A DNA stretch of 64,000 nt from Hyphomicrobiales bacterium (GTDB lineage: Bacteria > Pseudomonadota > Alphaproteobacteria > Rhizobiales > Rhizobiaceae): NCBI GenBank assembly GCA_900470195.1, contig UEIJ01000004.1, positions 124,001 to 188,000 on the forward strand, given 5' to 3'. A program made the translations under genes and the position numbers. Below, in pieces: positions 1 through 10,745 of this stretch. Numbering within the stretch: the stretch's first letter is position 1; every line of letters starts with the position of its first letter. The notes below the pieces were generated by a model. That model had not been told where the DNA came from. It was given only the letters and a program-made list of their open reading frames with translations, and made no database searches.

Positions 1-157
1 GTGCAATGGCACGTGCCTGTTCGAGAAGGCGATACTGTGCCTCATCGCTGATTTCGAACAGTTGCAAGGTGCGATCCTGATGCAATTCATTGCGAAAGCC
101 AGAAAAATCGAACCGGCGCATCAGGTTTTCAACATTGAAGGTGGCTATCGTAAACAT
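1..157 (-). CDS. Endonuclease/exonuclease/phosphatase family protein, N-terminal part (cut by window edge)
   Basis: Reading leftwards from the ATG at 157 gives 52 residues without a stop, beginning MFTIATFNVENLMRRFDF, and the frame runs off the window. The TFNVENL start is the first beta strand of the endonuclease/exonuclease/phosphatase fold, where the Asn and Glu help bind the catalytic metal. A GGAGAG ribosome binding site lies about 10 bases upstream of the ATG. The gene is divergent from the BA14K gene, so 158-277 must hold both promoters. Substrate cannot be judged from this fragment. Confidence 0.7.
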   Translation of the reverse strand, partial: MFTIATFNVENLMRRFDFSGFRNELHQDRTLQLFEISDEAQYRLLEQARAIA

Positions 158-277
158 GCCTGCGCAATCTCTCCGCTTGCCGGGCAATTGGCAAGAGGAT
201 GAATTCCGAAACCAATAAATTTCTGCCTAAACCGTGATTTGGACATAGAATATACCCATATACTGGGAGAACCGAAA

Positions 278-715
278 TTGAAGCGAGCCGAGACGATGGG
301 AAAAATACTGCGCCTGACGATACTGACCGGACTTTTTGTCGCCGGCATTGCAAGCGCGGGATCAGCCGTCGAACTGCGCAACAGTCAGTATCTTCCCTCA
401 CTAAAGCCGAGCGGCCCGTTGATTATCGGCGGTCAGGCTGGTGCCAACCGCACTGACCCGAGCGCCCGCAATTGCTACGGTTCAACGCTTTGCCGGGAAA
501 GCGGAACCTATATTACAGAACATGGCGTGTTGAACTATAAAAATGGCGACGCACTGCAATACAGGCAGACCGTGCAGCCGCCGGCAGCGGGTGCACGACC
601 CAGCAGCAATCATATCCAGTGGTGTTCAAACCGCTATCGCAGCTACAGGACGTCTGACAATACCTACCAGCCATTAGCCGGCCCGAGGACGGGCTGCAAT
701 TCACCCTTCCAGTAA
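278..715 (+). CDS. BA14K family secreted protein
   Basis: A small exported protein of about 145 residues. It starts with a basic stretch and a hydrophobic segment (LTILTGLFVAGIASAGSA) that reads as a signal peptide. The C-terminal motif HIQWCSNRYRSYRTSDNTY, followed by a Gly-Pro-Arg-rich stretch and a second Cys, is the signature of the BA14K family, named after a 14-kDa immunoreactive Brucella protein with lectin-like properties. I chose the TTG at 278 because GGGAG lies 8 bases upstream; the in-frame ATG at 296 has a poor ribosome binding site but would keep the signal peptide intact. A strong terminator follows. Confidence 0.72.
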   Translation: MKRAETMGKILRLTILTGLFVAGIASAGSAVELRNSQYLPSLKPSGPLIIGGQAGANRTDPSARNCYGSTLCRESGTYITEHGVLNYKNGDALQYRQTVQPPAAGARPSSNHIQWCSNRYRSYRTSDNTYQPLAGPRTGCNSPFQ

Positions 716-718
716 GAA

Positions 719-744
719 AAAAGCCGGGTCAGAACCCGGCTTTT
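719..744. terminator. Bidirectional terminator between BA14K gene and aminotransferase
   Basis: An 11-bp perfect stem (AAAAGCCGGGT / ACCCGGCTTTT) with a CAGA loop. It is flanked by A and T runs, so it can end both the plus-strand BA14K transcript and the minus-strand aminotransferase transcript. Confidence 0.85.
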
Positions 745-755
745 ACATCTGCGGC

Positions 756-1988
756 TTAGGCAGCGGCAGATTTTGTGTGAGTGCGTATCAGGCGACCAAG
801 CCGCTTGATGCCTTCATCGATCATCTCGTCATTTGCGCACGAATAGCTGAGGCGCAGCGTGTTGGCTCCAGTGCCATCGGCAAAGAACGCTCTGCCCGGA
901 ACGAATGCAACCTTCTCGCTATCGATGGAAGCCGCAAGAAGTGCGGCGCCGTCTATACCTTCCGGCAGCGTGACCCAGACGAACATGCCGCCCTCGGGCT
1001 TCGTCCAGCTTGTGTTCTCAGGCATATATTTCGCCAGCGCATCAAGCATCTTGTCGCGACGGTGCCTATAAACCTTATGCAGCTTCGCTACCTGAGCATC
1101 AAAGCCGCTGCTGGCAACGCGCTGAATGGCGATCTGGTTGATCGTGGAAGAATGAAGGTCCGCCGCCTGCTTCATCAGAACAAGCTTGCGAATAACCGGC
1201 TTCGACGCCACCACATAGCCGACACGCAGGCCCGGAGCCAGTGTCTTGGAGAAGGAACCGCAATAGATGGTGCGGGTCTTCTCAATATCGCCGCCGTTAC
1301 GGGCAATGTCGAGTGCCAGGATTGGCGAAATCGCATCGCCATTGTAGCGAAGATACTGATAAGCAGCATCCTCGATCACCGGAATGTCGAGTTCATCCGC
1401 CTGTGCGAGCAGCTTCTCGCGGCCAGCAAGATCGACGGTTTCGCCAGTCGGATTGCTGAAATCGGCAGACAGATAAGCGAATTTGACCTGACCGCCTGCC
1501 TTCTTTGCTGCCTGAGCATAGGATTCCGGCGTACGGTTGCCCTTGATCGCCAGTATATCGTAATTCGGCTCATATGCGTTGAAAGCCTGAAGCGCGCCTA
1601 GATAAGTCGGAGCGGTCACGAGCGCCGTATCGGCAGGCGACAGGAACAGCTTGCCGAGATAGTCGAGCGCCTGCTGCGAACCCGATGTGATGAACACATT
1701 GTCTTCCGTGCAAGGAATGCCGATCTTGGCGAGCTCACCGACAAGCCACGTACGCAGCGGCTCGTAGCCTTCCGAAATGGAATATTGCAGCGCTGCATTG
1801 GCTTCTGTGCCGGTAAGAATATCCTTATAGGCCGCCTGGAATTCTTCGTGCGGAAAAAGAGCCGGATCAGGAATTCCGCCCGCAAACGAAATAATATCGG
1901 GACGTTCCAGAAGCTTCAGCAGTTCGCGGATTTCCGATGCGCGCATACGTTTCGAGCGCGTTGCAAATACATTTTCCCAGTCCAACAC
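756..1988 (-). CDS. PLP-dependent aminotransferase, class I/II (2-aminoadipate aminotransferase type)
   Basis: A 410-residue fold-type I aminotransferase. The N-terminal part has the ISFAGGIPDPALFP motif typical of the 2-aminoadipate/aromatic aminotransferase branch. The central part has the SNPTG cofactor motif, EDAAYQYLRY, and the Schiff-base lysine in GSFSKTLAPGLRVGY at about residue 248. It transfers amino groups between an amino acid and a 2-oxo acid; the substrate cannot be fixed from sequence, and 2-aminoadipate, branched-chain or aromatic amino acids are all possible. No MocR-type DNA-binding domain precedes it. The GTG at 1988 is preferred over the longer frame from TTG at 2003 because GAGGAG lies 7 bases before it. 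Confidence 0.85.
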   Translation of the reverse strand: MLDWENVFATRSKRMRASEIRELLKLLERPDIISFAGGIPDPALFPHEEFQAAYKDILTGTEANAALQYSISEGYEPLRTWLVGELAKIGIPCTEDNVFITSGSQQALDYLGKLFLSPADTALVTAPTYLGALQAFNAYEPNYDILAIKGNRTPESYAQAAKKAGGQVKFAYLSADFSNPTGETVDLAGREKLLAQADELDIPVIEDAAYQYLRYNGDAISPILALDIARNGGDIEKTRTIYCGSFSKTLAPGLRVGYVVASKPVIRKLVLMKQAADLHSSTINQIAIQRVASSGFDAQVAKLHKVYRHRRDKMLDALAKYMPENTSWTKPEGGMFVWVTLPEGIDGAALLAASIDSEKVAFVPGRAFFADGTGANTLRLSYSCANDEMIDEGIKRLGRLIRTHTKSAAA

Positions 1989-2294
1989 GGGAAATCTCCT
2001 CAATTAGACTATCCGTACATTTTACGGAATTTGTAATAGCGAAGTCTCCTCAAAACTTGGCTATTCGATGTGAAGCTCTAGCGCACTTTTGGGCAGACGA
2101 GAACAGCTTTTCCCATGCTTCTATGGAATAAAGATATTCGGAATTGTTTTAGGCCCTAAAGTGCATGAAACGAAAAACTGGCGCAGAATTTAAGTTCTTT
2201 TCGTTCGCGACGAACGCGCAAACCTTCTCAGGCACCAACTATTAAGGGGGCGTATGAAACGCCCCCTCTATCGGCTAACGGCAGCTAAAGCCTC
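1989..2294. other. Intergenic region between ilvC and the aminotransferase
   Basis: About 306 bases without a convincing gene. It should contain the aminotransferase promoter. The only clear structures are the ilvC terminator (2245-2267) and a short palindrome CGTTCG-CGA-CGAACG at 2202-2216 that could be a regulator site; the latter is unassigned. Confidence 0.4.
2245..2267 (-). terminator. Probable terminator of ilvC
   Basis: A 9-bp perfect stem AGGGGGCGT / ACGCCCCCT with an ATGAA loop, lying 28 bases beyond the ilvC stop. The following minus-strand bases (TTAATAGTT) are only moderately T-rich, so termination may be incomplete. Confidence 0.6.
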
Positions 2295-4012
<1,718 letters not shown>

Positions 4013-4031
4013 GAAACCTTTCCTCCAACTT

Positions 4032-4045
4032 GTACCGTACGGTAC
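4032..4045. promoter_or_regulatory. Palindromic operator candidate upstream of tetR-family gene
   Basis: A perfect 14-bp palindrome, GTACCGTACGGTAC, with a further ACGGT half-repeat overlapping it at 4044-4048. It is centred about 26 bases upstream of the chosen GTG start of the TetR-family gene, a usual place for autorepression. Confidence 0.6.
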
Positions 4046-4140
4046 GGTTCGTGATTTCATAATTATTGTTCCGCCACAGGTCAAGCATGTTTTCACAAAT
4101 TGCGGAAACTCGCACTCCCAATTTCGGCCCGCTGAATGCA

Positions 4141-4183
4141 CTAAAAAACGCCCTCCAGATATTGGGTCTGGAAAGCGTTTTTA
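4141..4183 (-). terminator. Terminator of kup
   Basis: A long hairpin with outer arms CTAAAAAACGC / GCGTTTTTAG and an inner stem TCCAGA / TCTGGA. The A/T-rich arms give a T run on either strand. It lies 31 bases beyond the kup stop and insulates the TetR promoter region. Confidence 0.75.
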
Positions 4184-4214
4184 GATTTTCGAGGCCGACG
4201 CAGATTGTCCCAGG

Positions 4215-6170
4215 CTAAAGGTTTACCTGCGTTCCAATCTCGACGACACGACCAGTGGGAATCTGGAAATACTCGGTCGCGTCCGACGCCGTTCGGGCAA
4301 GCAGGATAAACAACTTGTCCTGCCAGAGCGGCAAGCCGGAATGAGCCGACGCCTTGAGCGACCGGCGCGACAGGAAGAATGACGTTGTCATAATGTCGAA
4401 TTTCCAGCCGAGCTTGCGACAGATGCCGAGCGCGCGCGGAATGTTTGGCTGCTGCATATAGCCGAAAGTGAGCGTCACCTGCATAAAGCGCTCGTTATAT
4501 TGGGACACCCGCGCCCTGTCGGCGCTCGAAACCCATGGCTTCGAAGCGGTCACAACCGTCAAGATGACATTGTTTTCGTGCAGCACCTTGTAGTGTTTCA
4601 GGCTGTGCATGAGCGCCGTCGGAGCGCTTTTGGGATCGCCCGTCAGAAAAACGGCCGTGCCCGGCACGATGGTCGGCGGACGCTTGGTCATCTGCTGGAC
4701 GATGAGATCAAGCGGAACTTCAGCCTTGCGGGTCTTATGAAAGAGATGCCGCGTTCCACGTACCCAGGTCCACATGATGAGGACGAGCACCACAGCGATG
4801 CCGATCGACGCCCAACCTCCTTCATGAACCTTGATGATGTTGGCGCTGAAAAACATGATGTCGATGACAAGGAAACCCAGAATAATCGGCAAGGCGCGGC
4901 TCACCCGCCAATGCCAGATACGAGTCATCACAATATAGAGCAGAACCGTCGTAACCAGCATATTGCCTGTGACGGCAATGCCATATGCTGCGGCGAGATT
5001 GCTGGACTTCTCGAAACCCAGTACCAGAATGACCACCGCCAGCCCCAAAAGCAGATTGACCCTTGGAATATAGATCTGGCCGTGCAGCTTTTCCGAGGTG
5101 TGCTGGATTTCCAGGCGCGGAAGAATATTGAGCTGAACCGCCTGACGCGCCACCGAATAAGCACCGGTAATAACCGCCTGGCTCGCTATCACGGTTGCAG
5201 CGGTGGCAAGCAAAACCATGGGCAGAAGCGCGAAGCTGGGCATCATTTGGAAGAACGGCAGAGCGGCCGCTTCACCGTGAGAAAGAATGAACGCAGCCTG
5301 CCCGAAATAGTTGAGCAGCAAACATGGAAATACGACCCAAAGCCAAGCACGAACAATTGGCTTGCGCCCAAAATGTCCCAGATCAGCGTAAAGGGCTTCA
5401 GCACCAGTCATCGCGAGGAACACGGCGCCAACCGTAATGAAGGCGATGCCCGGACTCACCGTCAGAAAGCGCACCGCATAATAGGGATTGAGCGCGACCA
5501 TAACGGTGGGGTCATCGAAAATGTGCCATAGGCCCGATGCACCCAGCGCCAGAAACCACAACGCCATGATTGGTCCGAAGACAATGGCAACTTTTCCGGT
5601 ACCGAGTTTCTGTACAGAAAACAGCGTCACAAGAATGACGACGGTTATGGGGACCACGAAAGGTGTCAGATCGGGAGCGACAATCTCGAGACCTTCCATT
5701 GCCGAAAGGACCGATATAGCGGGCGTGATCACCGCATCGCCGAAAAACAGCGCCGCGCCGCAGATGCCTACCCCCAGGATAAGGTCCGGCCTGCCTTTCA
5801 ACGCACTTCTGACAAGGGCCATCAGCGAGAGAATACCGCCTTCACCGTTGTTGTCAGCGCGCAGAACAAACAGCACATACTTGACGGTCACAACCAGCGT
5901 CAGCGCCCAGAAAATCAGCGAGACCACGCCCAGAATGTCGCTGCGCGCAAGAATGCCGTCACTCGCCGCCGCATGAAGCGCTTCACGAAAAGCGTAAATA
6001 GGGCTGGTGCCGATGTCACCATAGACGACGCCGAGCGCTCCCAACACCAGCGTCTTCATGCTCTCATTATGCTGCGCGGCATCTTCAGCAAAGGCGGCGC
6101 CCTCAGGAACACCGACTGCAGGCACACCAGCCTGTGACGGCGTGTCATTGCCATTTAGCTCGCCGCTCAT
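4215..6170 (-). CDS. kup: Low-affinity potassium transporter Kup
   Basis: A 651-residue inner-membrane K+/H+ symporter of the KUP/HAK/KT family. A polar N-terminus is followed by the family motif LGALGVVYGDIGTSPIYAFREAL, here at about residues 41-63 (GVVYGDIGTSPIYA is diagnostic). About twelve hydrophobic segments follow, including GICGAALFFGDAVITPAISV and NYFGQAAFIL. A C-terminal cytoplasmic domain of some 170 residues ends VEIGTQVNL. The start has GAGGTG eight bases upstream. Other rhizobial genomes often carry several Kup paralogues, so which one this is cannot be told. Confidence 0.96.
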   Translation of the reverse strand: MSGELNGNDTPSQAGVPAVGVPEGAAFAEDAAQHNESMKTLVLGALGVVYGDIGTSPIYAFREALHAAASDGILARSDILGVVSLIFWALTLVVTVKYVLFVLRADNNGEGGILSLMALVRSALKGRPDLILGVGICGAALFFGDAVITPAISVLSAMEGLEIVAPDLTPFVVPITVVILVTLFSVQKLGTGKVAIVFGPIMALWFLALGASGLWHIFDDPTVMVALNPYYAVRFLTVSPGIAFITVGAVFLAMTGAEALYADLGHFGRKPIVRAWLWVVFPCLLLNYFGQAAFILSHGEAAALPFFQMMPSFALLPMVLLATAATVIASQAVITGAYSVARQAVQLNILPRLEIQHTSEKLHGQIYIPRVNLLLGLAVVILVLGFEKSSNLAAAYGIAVTGNMLVTTVLLYIVMTRIWHWRVSRALPIILGFLVIDIMFFSANIIKVHEGGWASIGIAVVLVLIMWTWVRGTRHLFHKTRKAEVPLDLIVQQMTKRPPTIVPGTAVFLTGDPKSAPTALMHSLKHYKVLHENNVILTVVTASKPWVSSADRARVSQYNERFMQVTLTFGYMQQPNIPRALGICRKLGWKFDIMTTSFFLSRRSLKASAHSGLPLWQDKLFILLARTASDATEYFQIPTGRVVEIGTQVNL

Positions 6171-6536
6171 ATGCAGGCACCTCGCAACTTCCTGAAAACG
6201 TTCTGGCTGGAGTTACTGGGATCGAATTGAGATAATGAGTGTATTCGCAAAAGGTTGCGAATTCCGGCATCGCTGCCAAGCCTTGCCCAAACCAGTTTCA
6301 ATCATGGTCATGGCGTCGACTGAACGTAGCGATCTGCGTGACTGCAACAGTATTGCAATTGCCGCAGCGCGCAAAGCAGACGTTGGAGAACTGCTTCAAT
6401 GCTTCCCTCATACGATCCCGCGCGTCCCCAGCGCATCTGAACAGTGGCGGACGCCTATAGCTTGTCACACCCGAATGCAAATGCGCTTTTTGCAAAGCTC
6501 CAATCCCAGCCATGCATAAAGCGCATTAATCCATAT
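6171..6536. other. Intergenic region between pdxJ and kup; no gene seen
   Basis: About 366 bases. Short reading frames exist on both strands but none has a convincing ribosome binding site or recognisable protein. It should hold the kup promoter; I see no clear terminator for pdxJ. Confidence 0.4.
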
Positions 6537-7274
6537 CTAGCCCAAGGCCGCGATATAGCGGCTTACCGTCGTCGGCATCCCATACATCAGGGCGTCGGCT
6601 GTCAATCCATGCCCGATGGAAACTTCGCTTAACTGAGGGACACGTTTAACCAGCGCAGGCAGGTTGTCTACTGTCAGATCATGCCCCGCATTGATAGCCA
6701 GACCCAACGCTGTGGCAACATTTGCAGCCTTTTCCAGACGGTCCAGTTCACGCGCCGCCGCAGCCGGGTCATCATAGGTAGCGCCATAGGGGCCAGTATA
6801 GAGCTCCACCCGATCCGCCCCGATAGCCTTTGCGCGTTCATACCCCAGCGGATCAGGATCGGCGAACAACGACACCCTCATTCCACCTGCTTTCAGGCGG
6901 GCTACTATCGGCGCCAGGAAATCAGACTTGGACACGAAATCCCATCCGTGATCAGACGTCGCCTGTGTCGGATCATCAGGCACGAGTGTCACTTGTTCAG
7001 GCTCATGCTTTTCAACGAGATCGAGAAATGCCTCGCTTGGAAAGCCTTCGATGTTGAACTCAGCCTGCGGAAACTCGTCATCGATCAAAGCGCGTATTTC
7101 ACCCAGATCGGAAAACCGGATGTGACGCTGGTCTGGACGCGGATGTACTGTCAAACCGGCAGCCCCTGCAGCGAGCGCGGCACGGCCCAGACCCGTAACG
7201 CTTGGCCATGGCAGATCGCGCCGGTTTCGCAGCATCGCAACAGCGTTGAGATTGACCGATAATTTCGCAGGCAT
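6537..7274 (-). CDS. pdxJ: Pyridoxine 5'-phosphate synthase
   Basis: Condenses 1-deoxyxylulose 5-phosphate with 3-amino-2-oxopropyl phosphate in the DXP-dependent vitamin B6 pathway. At 245 residues it is a standard-length TIM barrel. Family motifs visible include [15 protein letters not shown] at the start, [14 protein letters not shown] (catalytic His region), [33 protein letters not shown], and the C-terminal [13 protein letters not shown] and [18 protein letters not shown] lies 7 bases before the ATG. PLP from this pathway serves the two PLP enzymes nearby (the aminotransferase and the dehydratase), but that is not evidence of co-regulation. Confidence 0.97.
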   Translation of the reverse strand: MPAKLSVNLNAVAMLRNRRDLPWPSVTGLGRAALAAGAAGLTVHPRPDQRHIRFSDLGEIRALIDDEFPQAEFNIEGFPSEAFLDLVEKHEPEQVTLVPDDPTQATSDHGWDFVSKSDFLAPIVARLKAGGMRVSLFADPDPLGYERAKAIGADRVELYTGPYGATYDDPAAAARELDRLEKAANVATALGLAINAGHDLTVDNLPALVKRVPQLSEVSIGHGLTADALMYGMPTTVSRYIAALG

Positions 7275-7482
7275 TGGAGACTCCCGGATGAATATTCCGC
7301 TTTATAACGCCTGCCATGAAAAAATGTGAGTGTTTTGCCGTCGCACCACACCGCAATCCCCAACAGCGCAAATTGGTTGTAACAAACTGGGTTTGCAGAG
7401 CTTTTCAGTTCGTATCAATTTGCAGGCGGACGCAACCTTTGCCCCCGCTTCGACGTTTGAATCCGATCAATGATGGAGATCT

Positions 7483-7884
7483 ATGATGCGAAATGAGGAC
7501 ATACCCGTCATTCGCCGTATTCCAACAAACCGGGATGACGTTTTCGCTTTTGCCATCGAAGGGCACCTTGACGATGCATCGTTGGAGAACCTCTACGGGC
7601 TTCTCGATGCAGCTTACGAAACGCACGAAGAAATCGATCTTCTGGTACGTCTCACCGGCTATGAAGGGTTCGACTGGACCGCTGCATTCTCGGAGAGCAT
7701 GTTGTCCATGCGTGCCAAATCACTGAAAAAGCTCCGCCGCTATGCTATCGTCGGTGGTCCCCTGTGGATACAGGCAAGCATAACTCTCATGCAGCCATTC
7801 CTCTCCATAGAGCTCCGTGCATTTGAAGCGGACGAAGAAAACGAGGCTTGGGAATGGCTCAGCGCGAGACCGACCGAAGAATGA
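7483..7884 (+). CDS. SpoIIAA-like (STAS/SEC14-type) domain protein
   Basis: A 133-residue soluble protein resembling the SpoIIAA-like family (STAS fold), small proteins of unknown role. Visible features are an N-terminal strand (VFAFAIEGHLDDASLENLYGLLD), a central LLVRLTGYEGFDW with the usual conserved acidic pair, and a C-terminal KKLRRYAIVGGPLWIQ. The start has adjacent ATG ATG codons with GGAG a few bases upstream. It converges on the helicase gene with no base between the two stop codons. Function is unknown. Confidence 0.8.
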   Translation: MMRNEDIPVIRRIPTNRDDVFAFAIEGHLDDASLENLYGLLDAAYETHEEIDLLVRLTGYEGFDWTAAFSESMLSMRAKSLKKLRRYAIVGGPLWIQASITLMQPFLSIELRAFEADEENEAWEWLSARPTEE

Positions 7885-9006
7885 TTATTTTACGATAGTC
7901 AGGCGTTCGGCAGCGCGCGTAATGGCTGTATAAAGCCAGCGCTCACGCGTATCGCGGAACGCAAAACTTTCATCGAAAAGTACCACTTCGTCCCATTGGG
8001 AACCCTGCGCTTTATGAACGGTCAAGGCATATCCGTAATCAAAATCATCGTAGCGCTTCTTGGTTTGCCACGGAATTTCGCTGTCGGGGTCTTCAAACTG
8101 CGCTTTCAACAGCTTGATCTTCGCAACGCCGCGATCGTCATCTTCCGGTGTCACCAGCAGATTTATCCCGGGCTTTACAGTTTCCTTCGATGACGTCATC
8201 ACCTTCCAAAGCGAGCCGTTGAGAAGCCCCTTGGCAGGATCGTTGCGCAGGCATACCAGCTTGTCTCCGGCTTGAGGGTAATCCGCGGTAAAACCCTTCA
8301 GCTCTCGCAGGCGCTGATTGTAGCGGCGCCGCGTTCGGTTTGTGCCGACCAGCACCTGATCGGCAGCCAGAACCATCTCCTGATTGACATCGCCTTTACC
8401 GATAACCTTCGCAGCGCCGTGGTCGCCATAGGGAAGTTCCCTTCCCTCTCGCACGTCGAGCGCCATACGGATGATCGGATTGTCCTGTGCCTGACGATGA
8501 ATTTCGGTCAGCAGGTAATCCGGCTCGTGCTCCGTGAAAAACCCGCCACCGGAAATCGGAGGCAACTGTCCCGGATCGCCAAGGACAAGGATAGGCGTGC
8601 CGAAACTCATCAAATCCCGACCCAGCGCTTCATCGACCATGGAACATTCGTCCACAACGATCATCGCTGCTTTGGCGACAGGGCTTTGACGGTTAAGCGA
8701 GAAGGTCGGCGCGATGGAAGTCTTGCCGGTCGTTTCGTCTTCAATCGCCTCCTCACCGCGCGGGCGGTAGATGAGCGAATGAAGCGTGCGGGCATTGCTG
8801 GCACCCTTCGAACGCAGCACCTGTGCTGCCTTCCCGGTAAAGGCAGCAAACTGCACGTCGCCATCCACATGCTCGGCGAAATAGCGGGCGAGCGTCGTCT
8901 TGCCCGTACCCGCATAGCCGAACAATCTGAAAATGGGGCTGCGTCCGTCCTTGAGCCAATGCCCGACGGCTTTCAGCGCCTGATCCTGTTCCGGTGAAAA
9001 CTGCAT
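7885..9006 (-). CDS. Short RecD-like ATP-dependent DNA helicase (SF1)
   Basis: A 373-residue superfamily 1B helicase. Walker A is GYAGTGKTTLARYF at about residue 29; Walker B is VVDECSMVDEALG; motif III is LVLGDPGQLPPISG; the C-terminal UvrD_C-type part has YGYALTVHKAQGSQWDEVVLFDE and ends with an LYTAITRAAERL motif. It lacks the N-terminal regulatory domains of full RecD and RecD2, and is close in size to phage Dda-type helicases. Its stop codon abuts that of the convergent STAS-like gene. It probably acts 5' to 3' on single-stranded DNA in repair or replication, inferred from family. Confidence 0.9.
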   Translation of the reverse strand: MQFSPEQDQALKAVGHWLKDGRSPIFRLFGYAGTGKTTLARYFAEHVDGDVQFAAFTGKAAQVLRSKGASNARTLHSLIYRPRGEEAIEDETTGKTSIAPTFSLNRQSPVAKAAMIVVDECSMVDEALGRDLMSFGTPILVLGDPGQLPPISGGGFFTEHEPDYLLTEIHRQAQDNPIIRMALDVREGRELPYGDHGAAKVIGKGDVNQEMVLAADQVLVGTNRTRRRYNQRLRELKGFTADYPQAGDKLVCLRNDPAKGLLNGSLWKVMTSSKETVKPGINLLVTPEDDDRGVAKIKLLKAQFEDPDSEIPWQTKKRYDDFDYGYALTVHKAQGSQWDEVVLFDESFAFRDTRERWLYTAITRAAERLTIVK

Positions 9007-9054
9007 CGTCCCTTCAGACAGGATTCGCCGCCCGAAAACAAGATCAAACCGTGA

Positions 9055-10023
9055 TCAAACGCCTTTGCTCACCAAAGTTGCAAACCGATCGAGATCGACA
9101 TTGCCACCGCTGACGATCACGCCTACCCGCTTGCCTTGCAGTTTCGACGCTATCTGCCGCGCACCGGCAAAAGCGAGGCAGCCCGTAGGCTCCACGATCA
9201 TTTTCATCCGGCTGGCGAAGAATTTCATGCCCTGCACGAGTTCATCGTCGCTGACGGCCAGAATATCGCGAACAGTGTCGCGAATGATGGCAAAGGTCAT
9301 GTCGCCGAGGGCCTGCGTCTGCGCACCATCCGCCAACGTTTTTGGCACATCTATGTGTACAATTTTGCCGGAGCGCAAGGATTGCTGACCGTCATTTCCA
9401 GCCTCCGGCTCCACACCGTAGACATCGCAACCCGGCGACAAGGCTTTCGCCGCCAGCGCCGAACCGGCAAGCAGGCCACCGCCGCCGAGGCAGACGAACA
9501 GAGCATCGAGAGGGCCGGCTTCCTCGATCAGTTCCTTGGCCGCGGTTCCCTGGCCGGCGATGATATCGGGATGATTGAACGGCGGAATGAGAGTCAGCCC
9601 GCCCTCCTCAGCCAGTCGGCTCGAAATCGCATCGCGATCATCTTCATAGCGATTATAGGTAACAACCTTCGCGCCATAGCCTCGGGTCGCTTCAAGCTTG
9701 GTGCGCGGCGCATCTTCGGGCATGATGATGGACGCGCCGATGCCAAGCAATTTTGCTGCAAGCGCTATCGCCTGGGCATGATTGCCGGACGAAAAAGCCA
9801 GCACACCCCGCGCCTTTTGCTCGTCCGTAAACCGCGACAGAGCATTGAACGCGCCGCGAAATTTGAAAGCACCAATGCGCTGAAAATTCTCGCATTTGAA
9901 GAAGAACTGTGCGCCGGTTTCGCGGTCGATCGTTGACGATGTGAATACCGGCGTATGGTGGACGTGGCCTTCGATCTGCTTTGCGGCCGAGACCACGTCA
10001 TCGTAAGTTGGAAGCTTGTTCAT
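9055..10023 (-). CDS. Threonine/serine dehydratase (threonine ammonia-lyase or serine racemase type)
   Basis: A 322-residue PLP enzyme of fold type II. The cofactor lysine lies in QRIGAFKFRGAFNAL; the SSGNHAQAIALAAKLLG loop and the glycine-rich phosphate site CLGGGGLLAGSAL follow. There is no C-terminal ACT domain, so it is the catabolic or serine-racemase-like type rather than feedback-regulated IlvA. The longer frame to 10101 overlaps the upstream LysE-family gene; the second of two tandem ATGs (10023) has AAGAGG six bases upstream and gives a 17-base gap. It is probably co-transcribed with the exporter. Threonine deamination would feed 2-oxobutyrate into isoleucine synthesis. Confidence 0.88.
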   Translation of the reverse strand: MNKLPTYDDVVSAAKQIEGHVHHTPVFTSSTIDRETGAQFFFKCENFQRIGAFKFRGAFNALSRFTDEQKARGVLAFSSGNHAQAIALAAKLLGIGASIIMPEDAPRTKLEATRGYGAKVVTYNRYEDDRDAISSRLAEEGGLTLIPPFNHPDIIAGQGTAAKELIEEAGPLDALFVCLGGGGLLAGSALAAKALSPGCDVYGVEPEAGNDGQQSLRSGKIVHIDVPKTLADGAQTQALGDMTFAIIRDTVRDILAVSDDELVQGMKFFASRMKMIVEPTGCLAFAGARQIASKLQGKRVGVIVSGGNVDLDRFATLVSKGV

Positions 10024-10040
10024 CATGCGCCTCTTCATCT

Positions 10041-10640
10041 TTATTTCAGCATTGGCCACAGGCTCAGCACGAGCAGCAAAGCCATGACAAGATTGAACCA
10101 TTTCAACCGAACAGGATCGGAAAGCCAGTTGCGCAGCAACGTTCCGAACCCCGCCCAGACCGACACGCTAGGCAAATTCACAATCGCGAAGGCAGCACTG
10201 ACCAGAAGCACGGCAACGTAATAGTTGTCATGATTGGCATAGGTGGCAATCCCTGTGACCGCCATCACCCACGCCTTCGGATTGACCCACTGGAACGCTG
10301 CCGCCTGAAGAAAAGTCATCGGCTCGCTCTTATCGCGGTGTTTTGCCTCTCCGATGGAACGCGACATGGCGATTTTCCAGGCGAGATAAAGCATATAGGC
10401 GCCGCCGGCGAACTTCAGCGCGGTATAGAAGGACGGCACCGTTTCAATTAAAGCGCCGAGACCGAATCCGACCGACAGCAGCAACACGAAAAACCCTACG
10501 CCAATTCCCAGCATATGCGGAATTGTGCGGCGGAAACCGAAATTCACGCCTGACGCCAGAAGCATCAGATTGTTTGGTCCCGGTGTAACGGATGAGACGA
10601 AGGCGAAGACGAGAAGCGCCAGAAAAATTTCAATCGACAT
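10041..10640 (-). CDS. LysE/RhtB family amino acid exporter
   Basis: A 199-residue inner-membrane protein with about six hydrophobic segments. The N-terminal VSSVTPGPNNLMLLASGVNFGFRRT is the family motif (TPGPN essential), and AFQWVNPKAWVMAVTG is the second conserved motif. Members export threonine, homoserine, lysine or other amino acids. It is the first gene of a likely two-gene unit with the dehydratase downstream, suggesting disposal of excess threonine or serine by export and deamination; this is inference. Confidence 0.9.
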   Translation of the reverse strand: MSIEIFLALLVFAFVSSVTPGPNNLMLLASGVNFGFRRTIPHMLGIGVGFFVLLLSVGFGLGALIETVPSFYTALKFAGGAYMLYLAWKIAMSRSIGEAKHRDKSEPMTFLQAAAFQWVNPKAWVMAVTGIATYANHDNYYVAVLLVSAAFAIVNLPSVSVWAGFGTLLRNWLSDPVRLKWFNLVMALLLVLSLWPMLK

Positions 10641-10679
10641 AACATGGCCCCGATTTATAGGGACAAATTAGCTCAATAT

Positions 10680-10713
10680 AAAACCGGCACAATCGAAACA
10701 TTGTGCCGGTTTT
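10680..10713 (-). terminator. Terminator of the ilvIH operon
   Basis: A perfect 14-bp stem (arms begin AAAACCGGCACAAT) with a 6-base CGAAAC loop, ending in TTTT on the minus strand. It lies 32 bases beyond the ilvH stop. The stem is symmetric, so it could also work on the plus strand. Confidence 0.88.
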
Positions 10714-10745
10714 CAATGATATTGTATCGATTTTGTTCGAGAAAT

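Noticed and set aside
6171-6536. Small plus- and minus-strand frames between pdxJ and kup
   Set aside because: Several short frames overlap here on both strands with no preferred start, ribosome binding site or homologous motif.
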